A stretch of 64,000 bases of DNA from CBDCMJ01 sp965224325 (GTDB lineage Bacteria > Chloroflexota > Dehalococcoidia > Lucifugimonadales > UBA3495), in assembly GCA_965224325.1 (NCBI GenBank), contig CBDCYT010000001.1:1-64000 (forward strand). The letters are read 5' to 3'. Position 1 is the first letter of the stretch. The number at the start of each line of letters is the position of its first letter. The notes beneath the pieces are model-generated. The model saw nothing but the letters and a program-made list of their open reading frames with translations. It had not been told where the DNA came from and did not search any database. The position numbers and the translations under genes were made by a program. Shown one piece after another: positions 9,466-18,456 of this stretch.

Positions 9466-10392
9466 TTACGGCCTGTGACGAGGACCATTCAAAGGTGTTT
9501 CAACAAGCTCGAAATGACGCGACCACGAACTCTGCATAAGCATTTCGGCCTTGGAGACGAGATTCGCGCGGTGCCGAGGGGCAGGCACGATAAAAAACGC
9601 CCTCGCACTCCCTCGGTGGTATAACAACGCAAACGCCTCCCGCCCTAGAATACTTTTCATTTGGGTCAACCGCTCTCGAATTTGATCCCCAGCGGAGCCT
9701 TGTCTCCCTATGTGGTGGTAGATAACCAAACTTTGGTCCCTCTCCAGATAGGGCAACAATTCGTTGAAAAAGACATACTTGGGGCCGCGTCGCTGGTAAG
9801 GACCGACCCTTACTTCAAGTCCATTGTCCGGATCGACGAAAACGATGTCGCATCCTGCTGTAAATTTCAGAGCGTCGTGGAGCCAGGCTTTTCTCCGGGC
9901 GACTCGGTGCTCCTTGGTAATGTGGCTCTGATCGTCGGGCCGGTCAAATGTCAAAGCCGCTTCGTAGAACCGAGTACCCAACGGTAACACTTGGCAGTCC
10001 CGGATGCTCGATACACTCCTTCTATTGGAGCGGACTATCTCTCGAAGGGTATCGTAGAGGATTGGGTCGCAATCTCGGTAACGTTGTTGGTTGTAGGCCG
10101 ATGGATCCAAGTAGTGAACATGTTTGCCGTCGCTGTTATGGGTTTCGTCTGGGACCAGATACCATACGACCCCGACGATAAGAGAATGGTCTGACTTCGC
10201 TTCCTCAGATGGCCAAAGGGGAATCGTCGAGCCTTCACCCCTGCCGCTGATTCCGTCAATGTCTACGACCGCAGGCCAGCCTAACGATGGTGATAGGGTT
10301 TGATCCTCGACCGCTCTCCGAGGCAGGCATAACCATCTGAGCAAGCCGTACTTGCCGAAGTCCCCCAAATCTCCGACATATCGATTTTGCAT
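9466..10392 (-). CDS. Divergent Rossmann methyltransferase-like protein (RlmJ/TcmP-like), copy A
   Basis: This 308-aa protein opens with NRYVGDLGDFGKYGLLRWL, a pattern shared in outline with the second protein at 12879 (GNVGNLLQHWTLCELL) and with RlmJ-type openings (GN..D..KH..L). A DIVFVDPDNGLE segment at residues 182-193 sits where class I methyltransferases carry their DPPY-type loop, followed by a strand and SLVIYHHIGRQGS. I infer an RlmJ/TcmP-like fold. The canonical SAM-binding Gly loop is not evident, so it may not be an active methyltransferase. It is transcribed away from the kinase-PurZ-like gene with 568 bp between them. Confidence 0.5.
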   Translation of the reverse strand: MQNRYVGDLGDFGKYGLLRWLCLPRRAVEDQTLSPSLGWPAVVDIDGISGRGEGSTIPLWPSEEAKSDHSLIVGVVWYLVPDETHNSDGKHVHYLDPSAYNQQRYRDCDPILYDTLREIVRSNRRSVSSIRDCQVLPLGTRFYEAALTFDRPDDQSHITKEHRVARRKAWLHDALKFTAGCDIVFVDPDNGLEVRVGPYQRRGPKYVFFNELLPYLERDQSLVIYHHIGRQGSAGDQIRERLTQMKSILGREAFALLYHRGSARAFFIVPAPRHRANLVSKAEMLMQSSWSRHFELVETPLNGPRHRP

Positions 10393-10960
10393 TAGAACCC
10401 TTCGAGGTTGACTAAGCGTCGTCGTGAGTCTTAACGGAGAAGCGAGGATACTATAAACTCAAACTTAAGAGCAGGCAATCACAAGGATTCTGGCGTGAGC
10501 ACTCGTGACCGTTAAGGCTAGTTGGCGCAGTCGTAAGGAATCGAAGGATGGTAGCTTGTGGGGATGACCTTGGATGCCACTGACACGATCTGAGTAAAAG
10601 GGACTCGTCAGAAAGTATTGGCAGACAGTTCTGTGGCCCGCAGGTATGTTTTCCAGATTTCCGTGTCTAGGTCCGGATGATAAGAACTCCATAGAGGAGG
10701 GAGGGCGCATCCAATGTTGGCACCGGTGGCGGTCATGCTAAACAGACCGGCAGGCATCGCTGCGAAGACGGTGTGTTTCCGTCCACCAAGGCCAAGAAAC
10801 CTGAGCTTCGGAAAACCCTCGGCTTGCGGGAATAACCGACGACCGAATTAGCTCAAACTGCTACCATGAAGCCTATCCTCGATTTGCTTTACGTTCAGCT
10901 TCGGGTCGATGATTCTTCAAATCGGTATGCCTTACGTCTTATGCACAAGGTGGCACGTTT
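10393..10960. other. Divergent intergenic region
   Basis: 568 bp between two diverging genes. No credible ORF is present. Promoters for both directions are expected here, but none is clear enough to call. AAGGTGG at 10947-10953 can serve as the ribosome site of the plus-strand gene. Confidence 0.5.
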
Positions 10961-12571
10961 ATGGACAGGCGCATAATTTTGTTGTCTGGTCCTGTGGCTT
11001 CTGGAAAGTCCATGTTGGCCAGTAGGTTATCTGACCGGTTCAATATGAGGTTGCTGAGGACCAGCGCTTTGCTGAAGGCAATGGTGACCGGGGCACACGA
11101 ACGTGGTCGGATCGCTCTACAAGACCTCGGAGATGAACGCGACCAGAGGACCAAAGGGACGTGGGTACTGGACAGTTTGCGCCAAGTGTTGCAAGGGGAG
11201 GCAACCAGCACCAACGTCGTTGTTGACTCGGTTAAGATCCAGGAACAAATAGATGCCATCAGAGATGCTTATGGGTCCTCTGTTTCCCATATCCACATGA
11301 CGGCCCCATTGGACGTTTTGACCTCACGATACGAGAGCAGGGAAAATCCCTCGCCTCAGGCGGAGCAGCTCAGTTATCAGGATGTTCGCTTAAATCAAAC
11401 TGAGAGTCTCGTGGACAGCCTCAGTGACATCGCTGACGTCGTCATAGATTCAGATCGCTGTACGGAAGAGGACGTCCTTGTTCGAGTGGCTTCCCACCTG
11501 CGCCTCTATGGCGCAGAAAGCGCTGGCTGGGTTGATGTGATAGTGGGAGGCCAATTTGGGAGCGAAGGGAAAGGACAAATAGCAGCCTATCTCGCTAGCG
11601 ATTATGACCTGCTAGTCCGTGTAGGCGGCCCCAACGCTGGACACAAGGTATTCGAACGCCCGGTTCCGTATACTCATCATCAACTTCCATCGGGTACCAG
11701 AAGGACTGATCGGCCTCGCCTGTTGATAGGAGCAGGCGCCGTTTTGAATGTTGGCAGCCTGTTGAAAGAGATCTCAGATTGCGGTGTTGACGCGACCCGC
11801 TTGAAGATCGATCCAGCAGCAATGGTCATTATCCAAGAGGATGTCGAGACCGAAAGTGACCTTGTCAAGGGTATAGGGTCAACAGGACAGGGTGTTGGAG
11901 CTGCTACCTCTCGGAGAATTATGCAGCGGAATCTGAGAACCAAACTCGCAAAAGACGTCCCCGATCTCGAGCCCTTCATGTGTAACGCACTGGAAGTCTT
12001 GCAAGATACCTTCGCGGCCAACGGTCGGGTTTGTCTGGAGGGTACACAGGGGACCGGACTTAGCCTGTATCATGGCAGCTATCCCTATGTAACGTCTCGC
12101 GATACAACTGTCTCTGGCTGCCTCGCCGAAGCTGGCATCCCCCCCGGCAAAGTCAGACGAGTTGTGATGGTGTGTCGCACCTACCCAATTAGGGTCGAGA
12201 GTCCAGACGGTGGTACATCTGGACCCATGTCGCAAGAAATATCCCTTGAAGCGATCTCAGAACGGTCTGGGATATCCCTGGAAGAACTAGAGCGTACCGA
12301 AAGGACTTCTACTACCGACCGAGAGCGGCGCATCGGCGAATTCGACTGGGGTCTCTTGCGAAAGGCGTCGTTGTTGAATCGTCCGACCGATATAGCCTTG
12401 ACTTTTTCAGATTATTTGACCATCAAGAATCGGGACGCCAAAAGGTTCGAACAACTCCACCCGGAGACCATAAATTTCATCCAGGAGATTGAGCGGGTGT
12501 CAGGAGCAAGGGTTTCCCTCATTGCCACAGGTTTTAACCTCAGGAGCATAATAGATCGACGTTCCTGGTGA
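10961..12571 (+). CDS. P-loop nucleotide-kinase domain fused to a PurA/PurZ-type synthetase
   Basis: 536 aa in two domains. Residues 1-183 form an adenylate-kinase/AAA_17-like P-loop domain with Walker A GPVASGKS (10-17). Residues 190-536 form an adenylosuccinate-synthetase domain: GQFGSEGKGQ (197-206), GGPNAGH (222-228), GSTGQG (306-311), EGTQG (360-364) and GSYPYVTS (372-379). The catalytic Asp of PurA (the W-G-D-E-G position) is Ser201 in FGSEG, and the Trp is Phe. That is the pattern I know from PurZ, the phage enzyme making 2-aminoadenylosuccinate from dGMP. The PurA active-site His is kept (H228). A dedicated kinase domain could phosphorylate the product or feed the substrate; this is inference. 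A housekeeping PurA would lack the N-terminal domain. Confidence 0.75.
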   Translation: MDRRIILLSGPVASGKSMLASRLSDRFNMRLLRTSALLKAMVTGAHERGRIALQDLGDERDQRTKGTWVLDSLRQVLQGEATSTNVVVDSVKIQEQIDAIRDAYGSSVSHIHMTAPLDVLTSRYESRENPSPQAEQLSYQDVRLNQTESLVDSLSDIADVVIDSDRCTEEDVLVRVASHLRLYGAESAGWVDVIVGGQFGSEGKGQIAAYLASDYDLLVRVGGPNAGHKVFERPVPYTHHQLPSGTRRTDRPRLLIGAGAVLNVGSLLKEISDCGVDATRLKIDPAAMVIIQEDVETESDLVKGIGSTGQGVGAATSRRIMQRNLRTKLAKDVPDLEPFMCNALEVLQDTFAANGRVCLEGTQGTGLSLYHGSYPYVTSRDTTVSGCLAEAGIPPGKVRRVVMVCRTYPIRVESPDGGTSGPMSQEISLEAISERSGISLEELERTERTSTTDRERRIGEFDWGLLRKASLLNRPTDIALTFSDYLTIKNRDAKRFEQLHPETINFIQEIERVSGARVSLIATGFNLRSIIDRRSW

Positions 12572-12878
12572 ATTACATTGGCGACAAGCGGTGCTGAATT
12601 CCAATGCCACCGACTGTTCAAGCACGTGACTTGTTTTGCGCTACCCTTTGCGCCAAACAGTCCCACGCGGGAGGGTAATTCCTGGCACTCTGTTGTTGGA
12701 AATTATCTGTTCCAGAACTATGCGGGAAGCCTAATACTGTCCCATCGCACCCTACCGTATACAAGACTGATGTTCTTGCATGTCTAGCATTATGACGAGC
12801 ACATGCTTCCCCTGATCATCAACACACCGGGTTCTGAGACGGAGTCAACTTGATCAACAACTCCCTGCGAGGTGGACA
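12572..12878. other. Intergenic gap
   Basis: 307 bp between two same-strand genes with no credible ORF. Its length suggests that the downstream gene has its own promoter. Confidence 0.5.
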
Positions 12879-13703
12879 GTGGGCACTTACAAGGGAAATG
12901 TTGGCAATCTGTTGCAACATTGGACACTCTGCGAGTTGCTCCAAATTGCCAATGCGCACGCCGGCGGGTTGAGTTTCATTGACTCCCACGCCATGGCACC
13001 ATGGGCAACTGAATGCACGAGGTCAGATCAAAAATTCGAGTCCGTCAAGAATGACCTGCCCGGGAAAGGGTCAACCTATGAGCAAGCGTGGCATAGTTTG
13101 TCTCAGCGGAATCAAAAAGGGGGCTATCCCAACAGTTCGGCATTTGTCCGAGAGGTCTGGAAGCACAACTACTCGTTAATCCTTTGCGAGAGCGATTTCC
13201 AAACTGCCTACGAAATTGAGGAGTGGTTGCCGGAAGCTCGCGAGTCGCCAGGTTGCAACGAGGCCAAACTGTTCCAGTGCGATTGGAGGGAAAGGTTTGT
13301 AAGCCGATTACCGAATCCATCGGCGGTGGGCCTGCCGACAGGTTCCTTGACGATGGTCTCGTTCGACCCGACCATATATAGCAGCATCTATTCCCCGGTC
13401 AGCCGACGCACGAAATATCTGTACCGAGTGGACTTGGGCCTGGCATTATATGCGCTAAGCGGCGTTACAGGCCCCGTGGTCGTGCAGTTGTCCACATACT
13501 CCGCCAGCGGCAAAAACCCACAGAACAAAGTCATCGAATCAGTCAACTCGGTTCTAATGGCCGGTCAGTTCCAGCAGGCGGCCGTGATACGAGTGAACGG
13601 AAGCATGATGTCTCTTGTTTACGCGCGTGAAGTTGACTGGGCAGATGATTTTGCGGGGTTGCCTGCGCGGTTCGCAGAATGGCAGCGTCAATCCTCTGAG
13701 TAA
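12879..13703 (+). CDS. Divergent RlmJ/TcmP-like protein, copy B
   Basis: This 274-aa protein begins MGTYKGNVGNLLQHWTLCEL, then GGLSFIDSHAMAPWATE. The shape matches the RlmJ pattern (GN..D..KH..L..L.....YIDTHAG.G). A SLTMVSFDPTIYSS segment stands at the DPPY position, and VVVQLSTYSASGKNP lies where RlmJ has its next strand. I infer a related Rossmann fold with an eroded catalytic loop. It follows the kinase-PurZ-like gene in the same direction and faces the membrane protein downstream, with 18 nt between the converging stops. It may be a structural partner rather than an enzyme. No family name is certain. Confidence 0.5.
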   Translation: MGTYKGNVGNLLQHWTLCELLQIANAHAGGLSFIDSHAMAPWATECTRSDQKFESVKNDLPGKGSTYEQAWHSLSQRNQKGGYPNSSAFVREVWKHNYSLILCESDFQTAYEIEEWLPEARESPGCNEAKLFQCDWRERFVSRLPNPSAVGLPTGSLTMVSFDPTIYSSIYSPVSRRTKYLYRVDLGLALYALSGVTGPVVVQLSTYSASGKNPQNKVIESVNSVLMAGQFQQAAVIRVNGSMMSLVYAREVDWADDFAGLPARFAEWQRQSSE

Positions 13704-13721
13704 TTGGCCCGTTAACGTGAT

Positions 13722-14876
13722 TCAAAGCCATCTCCAAATTGGTAATTCCGAAGCGCGGTGCCACACCAGCCACAGACTGGCTAGCGCGAGAGCTACCGCG
13801 GATACACTCGCGACTGCGGCAACAGCCCCCAGACTGTGAGGCCAGGTCGGAAGCCCCGAAGTTATCCAAAACCCGATGAACCCAGAACCGGAGCCCAGAA
13901 GCGTCGCACCCACGATGGACAGGATAGTTAAACGAACCCTGCCCCTGGGAACCGAACCGTATCTCATGGTCATTGAGATAGAACTAATCAGCAGACCGGC
14001 GAATCCGAATGCCATAGCGACGATTGCCAGCACTAGATTCGCGCCACCACCATTGGCGGTCCCCTGCGCCCCAGGCGATCCGTTGCCGGCGAATTGGCTT
14101 CCGCCCAGCGCGGCAATTACTCCGATGGCGGCAACCACAACGGCCAGCACCAGAAACGTGAAAGTGTTGAACGAGTTGACCCGGATATCCAAGCTCGCCA
14201 ATTGCCTCAGCTGCTCGAAAGGCGCACTTCTCAAACGGTTGACGTCGTGGGATTGAATCGTCTTCCCTCTTTGCCCCTGATGGACTGAGACTTTATAGCC
14301 CTCCTTTGTGTGGCCACTCTTGGTGTACCCTTCCGTCGTCGTATCCTCGGGCGGTGGCGGCGGTGTAGTGAGCACGAAGTCCATCGTGAAGACCCGCTCT
14401 TTGTGCGGTATGACGATTTGCCTCTCCGCCAAGTTGTAGATTGGACAATAGATATGCCCCTGCCATCCCGGGTCCACTTGCGGTCCTCCTGTCCACAGCA
14501 AGCCCTCGTAAACCCATTTGACTCTTAAGTTCCACCTGGCGATCAGGAACCTCGGAAGGTTAACCTCCTCATGCGTTTTGATTACCGCCACTTGATGAGC
14601 GGGGATGACAAGCGGCTTGTCGGCGGAGACACCCACCCACTCACCTCCTACATGCGCCTCATCCCCCAGCCGCAGTTTGTACGAAGCGGCATCCAAGCAT
14701 TCATCGAGTTCCTTCGTAGTGATTTGCTTTCCCTTGGGGTTGTGGAGTAGAGGGGGGGTCAATTTATCAATGTAATAGTGGATTTGGTCAGACAGCAGAA
14801 TTGCTCCTGAGCACGCGCCTGCATTCCTCCTGCTGTCGTTCAAAGGATCATTAACTGGCGGAGCGGCCTTTGCCAT
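13722..14876 (-). CDS. dCTP-deaminase/dUTPase-fold domain with four C-terminal membrane helices
   Basis: I prefer ATG 14876 to ATG 14894 because an AGGGAG ribosome site sits just before it; residue numbers here count from 14894. Residues 35-176 match the Dcd/dUTPase fold: DAASYKLRLGDEA, PLVIPAHQVAVIKT, and GGPQVDPGWQGHIYCPIYN (137-154). In dCTP deaminase the VDPGW.G...LE.YN motif carries the catalytic Glu. Here that place is Pro151, so deamination is not expected. A hydrophilic linker leads to four hydrophobic segments at about 242-264, 285-307, 320-343 and 353-378. It is probably a membrane-anchored nucleotide sensor. It converges on the RlmJ-like gene. Confidence 0.65.
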   Translation of the reverse strand: MAKAAPPVNDPLNDSRRNAGACSGAILLSDQIHYYIDKLTPPLLHNPKGKQITTKELDECLDAASYKLRLGDEAHVGGEWVGVSADKPLVIPAHQVAVIKTHEEVNLPRFLIARWNLRVKWVYEGLLWTGGPQVDPGWQGHIYCPIYNLAERQIVIPHKERVFTMDFVLTTPPPPPEDTTTEGYTKSGHTKEGYKVSVHQGQRGKTIQSHDVNRLRSAPFEQLRQLASLDIRVNSFNTFTFLVLAVVVAAIGVIAALGGSQFAGNGSPGAQGTANGGGANLVLAIVAMAFGFAGLLISSISMTMRYGSVPRGRVRLTILSIVGATLLGSGSGFIGFWITSGLPTWPHSLGAVAAVASVSAVALALASLWLVWHRASELPIWRWL

Positions 14877-14894
14877 AAGATTCTCCCTTGCCAT

Positions 14895-15774
14895 TCTGAC
14901 CGTTCAGGTCCTTCCTATGTCTCCAACACGTCGTTTGGCGGCCACGGCGTTGCAGGCCAATAGTATCCGCCGCCAGCCATCTGCGTCCAGCGGCGCCGCA
15001 GGGTTCTGTTATGCAGATAGACGGCGAGGTTCCTGACACCGGGCAGGTGTAACTGGCCATCAGCCGGCGGCTGCATCTTCGCGGCTTGGTTAAGAACGGC
15101 TGGCCGGAGGCGTGCTACACGACGGCGACTATACGACGGGCTGAAAAATCGGCGACTGAAGTGGACGGGGTTATTGGGATACGATCAGTGTAGAATTATG
15201 CTATGGACCGTGCTGCTCAAGCCAATGGCACGAACAACTGTTCCGGTGGGCCTGAGTGCACGGTAGGGTGAGGTGGACTCGGTTGTTTGGACAGGATATA
15301 ATAGGCACGTAGATACGCAATTGGCTAAGTGCCATACGAACGGTGACCTTACCGGGCCTCAAGCGAGCCCGCCTCTGGTGGTGGCCAACACCTCGAGTCC
15401 ACCAGGCGCTCGAGCGGAAGTCTCATATGTGGTCAAGAGACAAGGCTGCCAGTAGCCCTATGACGGAATAGTCCCAAGCAAGCCCATAGTGTCCAACCCT
15501 GCATGTGGGAATAAATGTGGTAATGCCACGGCCATCAGGCGGATACGAACTTTATTCAGCTTTATGACGCATGGGATTGTACTTCCATACCTTAACCGCA
15601 TCGACGTGTTTCATGGCCGCTCCTGCTTTCCTGAGACTCCGCCCTGCCCCGGTGCGCCTGGCCGATAGCGGGTGTAAAACCGGCCCTTGGACAAGGCAGG
15701 GGTAAAAGCCCCACGATGAGAGCCTGTTTTACCCCTATCAACCGCCGTTTCCAGCTATAAAATCCGTATGTCCG
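14895..15774. other. Gene-free stretch
   Basis: About 880 bp without a credible gene. It contains a reverse-oriented piece of the dispersed repeat around 15244-15272 (GGTGGGCCTGAGTGCACGGTAG). The right end joins the IS21 remnant. Confidence 0.55.
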
Positions 15775-16262
15775 TGGTTCACCACGGCTGCCGCCCTGGT
15801 CCACGAGCTGATGGAGGCACGGTACGAGAGACGGCTGCTCAACCTGCAGCGGCAGCTTTCCCGTCTCAGCCTGCTGATCATCGACGAGCTGGGCTTCGTC
15901 CCCCTGTCCTCCACCGGCGCGGAACTGCTCTTCGAGGTCTTCAGCCAGCGCTACGAACGCGGCTCCATCCTGGTGACCACCAATCTCCCTTTCGACGAGT
16001 GGACCGGGGTGTTCGGCTCGGAGCGCCTCACCGGCGCGCTGCTGGACCGTCTCACCCACCATGTACACATCCTGGAGATGAACGGCGACAGCTACCGTCT
16101 CAAGCGCAGCCGGGAGAGCGCCAACTCTCCGCAAGCTCTAGAACAAGCAGAGCCCCGTAGATTCCACTCGGAACGCTCCACGTTACCCGCTGCCCGGCCC
16201 ACTGGCACATCTGCCTATGTGACATTTATCCTGGCCAACTGGCGCGGACATTTATGCTGACC
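15775..16262 (+). pseudogene. istB: IS21-family IstB ATPase, 3' remnant with IS right end
   Basis: The reading TAAALVHELMEARYER... continues into LLIIDELGFVPLSSTGAE (Walker B), then ILVTTNLPFDEW and a C-terminal LTGALLDRLTHHVHILEM. This is the C-terminal half of the IstB helper ATPase. The N-terminal half with Walker A and the istA transposase are absent. Coding homology ends near 16150. The following stretch to 16262, with GACATTTATCCTGGCC-type sequence, looks like the IS right end. It is a dead insertion-sequence relic. Confidence 0.8.
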
Positions 16263-16706
16263 AATTACGCCAGGTGGTACAGTTTTACTCCGCCCCAGTG
16301 GCCCAACATGCCTCCGCCATTGACAAAAGCTGATGAATACTCTTGGTGTTGTAGTCATGGGTCTTATTCTCCTTTCGTTCAGGGTTGTGATCATTTCTTC
16401 GAAGGCTTGAGCGATCTGACTTTGGGTTATTCCTCCTCCGCCTCTGGGCCATTCTCTTCCTTGTTTTACTGCTTGGAGATGTTGGCTTCGTTCCTCTGTC
16501 AGTATCAAGAAAGGTTGGCGGCTCTTGGTCTTGGGTCGAAATATTGACCTCTGATTTCCGTTGGGCTTGTCGACCCATTGCTCTGGGATTGTTCGGTTGA
16601 TGAACTGTGCTGTTCCATTACAATCGCTGTGGTATTTGGTTGCAGGTCTGGGCCTGGTTGTCTAGGTAGTTTTGAGCCGCTGTCGGCTTTCGGCTCTACT
16701 CCGAGG
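16263..16706. other. Gene-poor stretch, possibly decayed coding DNA
   Basis: Several overlapping short frames exist on the minus strand, one containing QIAQAFEEMITTLNERR, but none has a convincing start or recognisable domain. It lies between the IS21 end and the DUF4145 gene and may be a broken small gene. Confidence 0.4.
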
Positions 16707-17402
16707 TTACGTGATTGTTCTTCGTCCTGCCTGGCTTAGTGCGGAGTTGATCCGGTCCTTGTGGGTTTTGTCTTCCTCAGGCTCTACGTAGAAGAATATC
16801 ATCACTCTTTCCCATAGGGTGATGTTCCATTCTGTTTCTTCGATTGATGCTTCAATGTATGTTCCTGCCTTGTCGTCTGTTCGGTGGGCCCCCCAGTTAC
16901 CCAGTGTCCTGATGGCGTCTAGGTTCTCCGTGATGCTCCCCGGGATTCCTGGTGGCTTCTTGTTTTGAAGTGACTCTATTTGGGATCTCAAGTTTTTCCC
17001 TTCATATCCCTTTTCCATCAGGATTGTCTCAAGTGACCGCCTAGCGAGTACGTTTGCGAATTCGTACAATTCTGGCTCCGCTAGAGCCTTGAGGGCCTTC
17101 CGGTAGTCCTCTGCTAGGGATCCCGGTACTCCTGTTAGGTCTATTTCTTTCCTTGTATCTTTTTGGAATATGGGTGGCCATATCTGATGTGCCTGTCTGA
17201 TATTCTCTGCTGTAATTACGTTCTCCTCTGATCCGTTCCGTGTGATCTGTGTGAGAAGTTTTGCGCAGAGCATGCCGCAAGTCGGGCACCTTGTTGCGAA
17301 TATTGTGTGGATTATTGGTTCACCACCCCACTTATCGTTTATTGTTAATTCTTTCCAGAATTCTGGTTGATATGGGAGGCCTGTTCCGCAATTGCACTTC
17401 AT
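16707..17402 (-). CDS. DUF4145 (HEPN-related) protein
   Basis: The start is ATG 17402, chosen because AAGGAG lies 8 nt upstream; the upstream ATGs at 17435 and 17444 lack this. The 231-aa product has an N-terminal zinc-ribbon-like pair (CNCG ... CPTCG). It also has a C-terminal DUF4145 domain with ANVLARRSLETILMEKGYEG and LDAIRTLGNWGAHRT. DUF4145 proteins are helical, HEPN-related and very often found beside type I restriction genes, where they may act in defence. Here the protein follows the hsdMS-brnT-hsdR operon on the same strand, separated by a decayed methyltransferase and a plus-strand small gene. Confidence 0.75.
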   Translation of the reverse strand: MKCNCGTGLPYQPEFWKELTINDKWGGEPIIHTIFATRCPTCGMLCAKLLTQITRNGSEENVITAENIRQAHQIWPPIFQKDTRKEIDLTGVPGSLAEDYRKALKALAEPELYEFANVLARRSLETILMEKGYEGKNLRSQIESLQNKKPPGIPGSITENLDAIRTLGNWGAHRTDDKAGTYIEASIEETEWNITLWERVMIFFYVEPEEDKTHKDRINSALSQAGRRTIT

Positions 17403-17532
17403 TTGTCCTACTCCTTGGTTTCCAGTACCCCGCATCGTCTTCATCCCCGTCTTGTCGATGACCTTAATTCCTTACTTACTGCTCTCTGGTGGGTTGAAGG
17501 GATTGGTCACCGTTGGCGGGGCCGTCCCACGG

Positions 17533-17811
17533 CTATTCGCGGATTTGTTTCCAGGTGTTCACGTAGAACCCGGCGCGGTTCCGCTTTGTGTTGAACGGAT
17601 CGTCGGTCGCAATCAGGTCTACGGTCTCCGAGTTGATGCCGCGGAGTACGTCTAAGTTGTCCATCTCGTAGAGGACGTTGTCCGGGAAGTTGTGGTTGTC
17701 GTTTGTGGGAGACGATTGCATATGTCGTCCTGGTAGGTCGAGACTTCCTTGCGGTTCCTTGGTTTGAATTTTCTTTGGTTCGTTGGGGGTGGTCGTGTGG
17801 GAGTCTACCAT
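17533..17811 (-). pseudogene. N-terminal remnant of a site-specific DNA methyltransferase
   Basis: 92 codons include NVLYEMDNLDVLRGINSETV followed by DLIATDDPFNTKRNRAGFY. This is the start of an N4/N6 DNA methyltransferase, where the expected motif is DPPFN. Here the first Pro is Asp (DDPF), and the frame stops soon after (VNTWKQIRE). A complete enzyme would need several hundred more residues, including the SAM-binding region. It is a decayed modification gene next to a living type I system. Confidence 0.7.
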
Positions 17812-18094
17812 ATTGAAACCGGCTTGTTTTCTGGGACTTTTCTTGGTACCGGGAGGATTTTGGTGGGTTGTCGTCCGGGAGTTTGTCCTTGGCCTTTCGT
17901 CCTATGAAAATTGGTGGGGTTGCAAACATCAGTTCAAGGGCGCAGAGTCCGAGCCGTTCAATGTCCGGCCCCAGTCAGGTGTGCGTACCCGGCTTTTCGC
18001 TCTCGGGCTTCTCCCGTTGCGTTGGTGCAGGGAGCGCGTCCTACGTCTGTGGCATCCGTGGAGATGGTCTTATTCTTTCTGTTGGAGGCTCTTT

Positions 18095-18289
18095 ATGCCC
18101 AGTAACAACGACAACCATGCCAATCAGGTGAATCCGAACAACGATGCCTATTGGGAGTCCAGGGGGCATGATGAACGGCCGGATAATTGGGAAGATGAGG
18201 CTGATGATGGTGACGGGGGCAATGACGATAACCGCGCCAACCAGCTCAACCCCAACAGCGATGCTTACAGGTCGTCACGGGGCTCGTAA
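18095..18289 (+). CDS. Small acidic protein with duplicated NxANQxNPNxDAYxxSRG motif
   Basis: The start is ATG 18095, with GGAGG at 18084-18088. A longer frame upstream is not needed and has no ribosome site. The 64-aa product is very rich in Asn and Asp. It contains the motif twice: NHANQVNPNNDAYWESRG near the start and NRANQLNPNSDAYRSSRG at the end. An acidic DEADDGDGGND linker lies between them. I have seen this ANQxNPN..AY..SRG motif in other small bacterial proteins of unknown role, but can give no function. It lies between the methyltransferase relic and hsdR, pointing toward hsdR. Confidence 0.65.
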   Translation: MPSNNDNHANQVNPNNDAYWESRGHDERPDNWEDEADDGDGGNDDNRANQLNPNSDAYRSSRGS

Positions 18290-18456
18290 CTTCCCAGTCG
18301 GGGCGAGAATGCTCCCCCTGTGTGTGAACCGGCGGGGCCGGAGGTTCGCTCTACCCTTGATCTGTGAGGACTTCTGAGGGTTGGATACGGGCCCGCGCTC
18401 TCTGAACCAGACCATCGTCATGGTCCAAGGTCATCCCTCAGGCTAAAACGGAGAGG

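Noticed and set aside
15592..16134. Minus-strand 180-codon frame opposite the IstB remnant
   Set aside because: It is the antisense of a recognised ATPase sequence and has no domain of its own.
17783..18094. Upstream extension of the small repeat protein to a 168-codon frame
   Set aside because: The extension overlaps the methyltransferase remnant antisense and lacks a ribosome site. The ATG at 18095 has GGAGG at ideal spacing.
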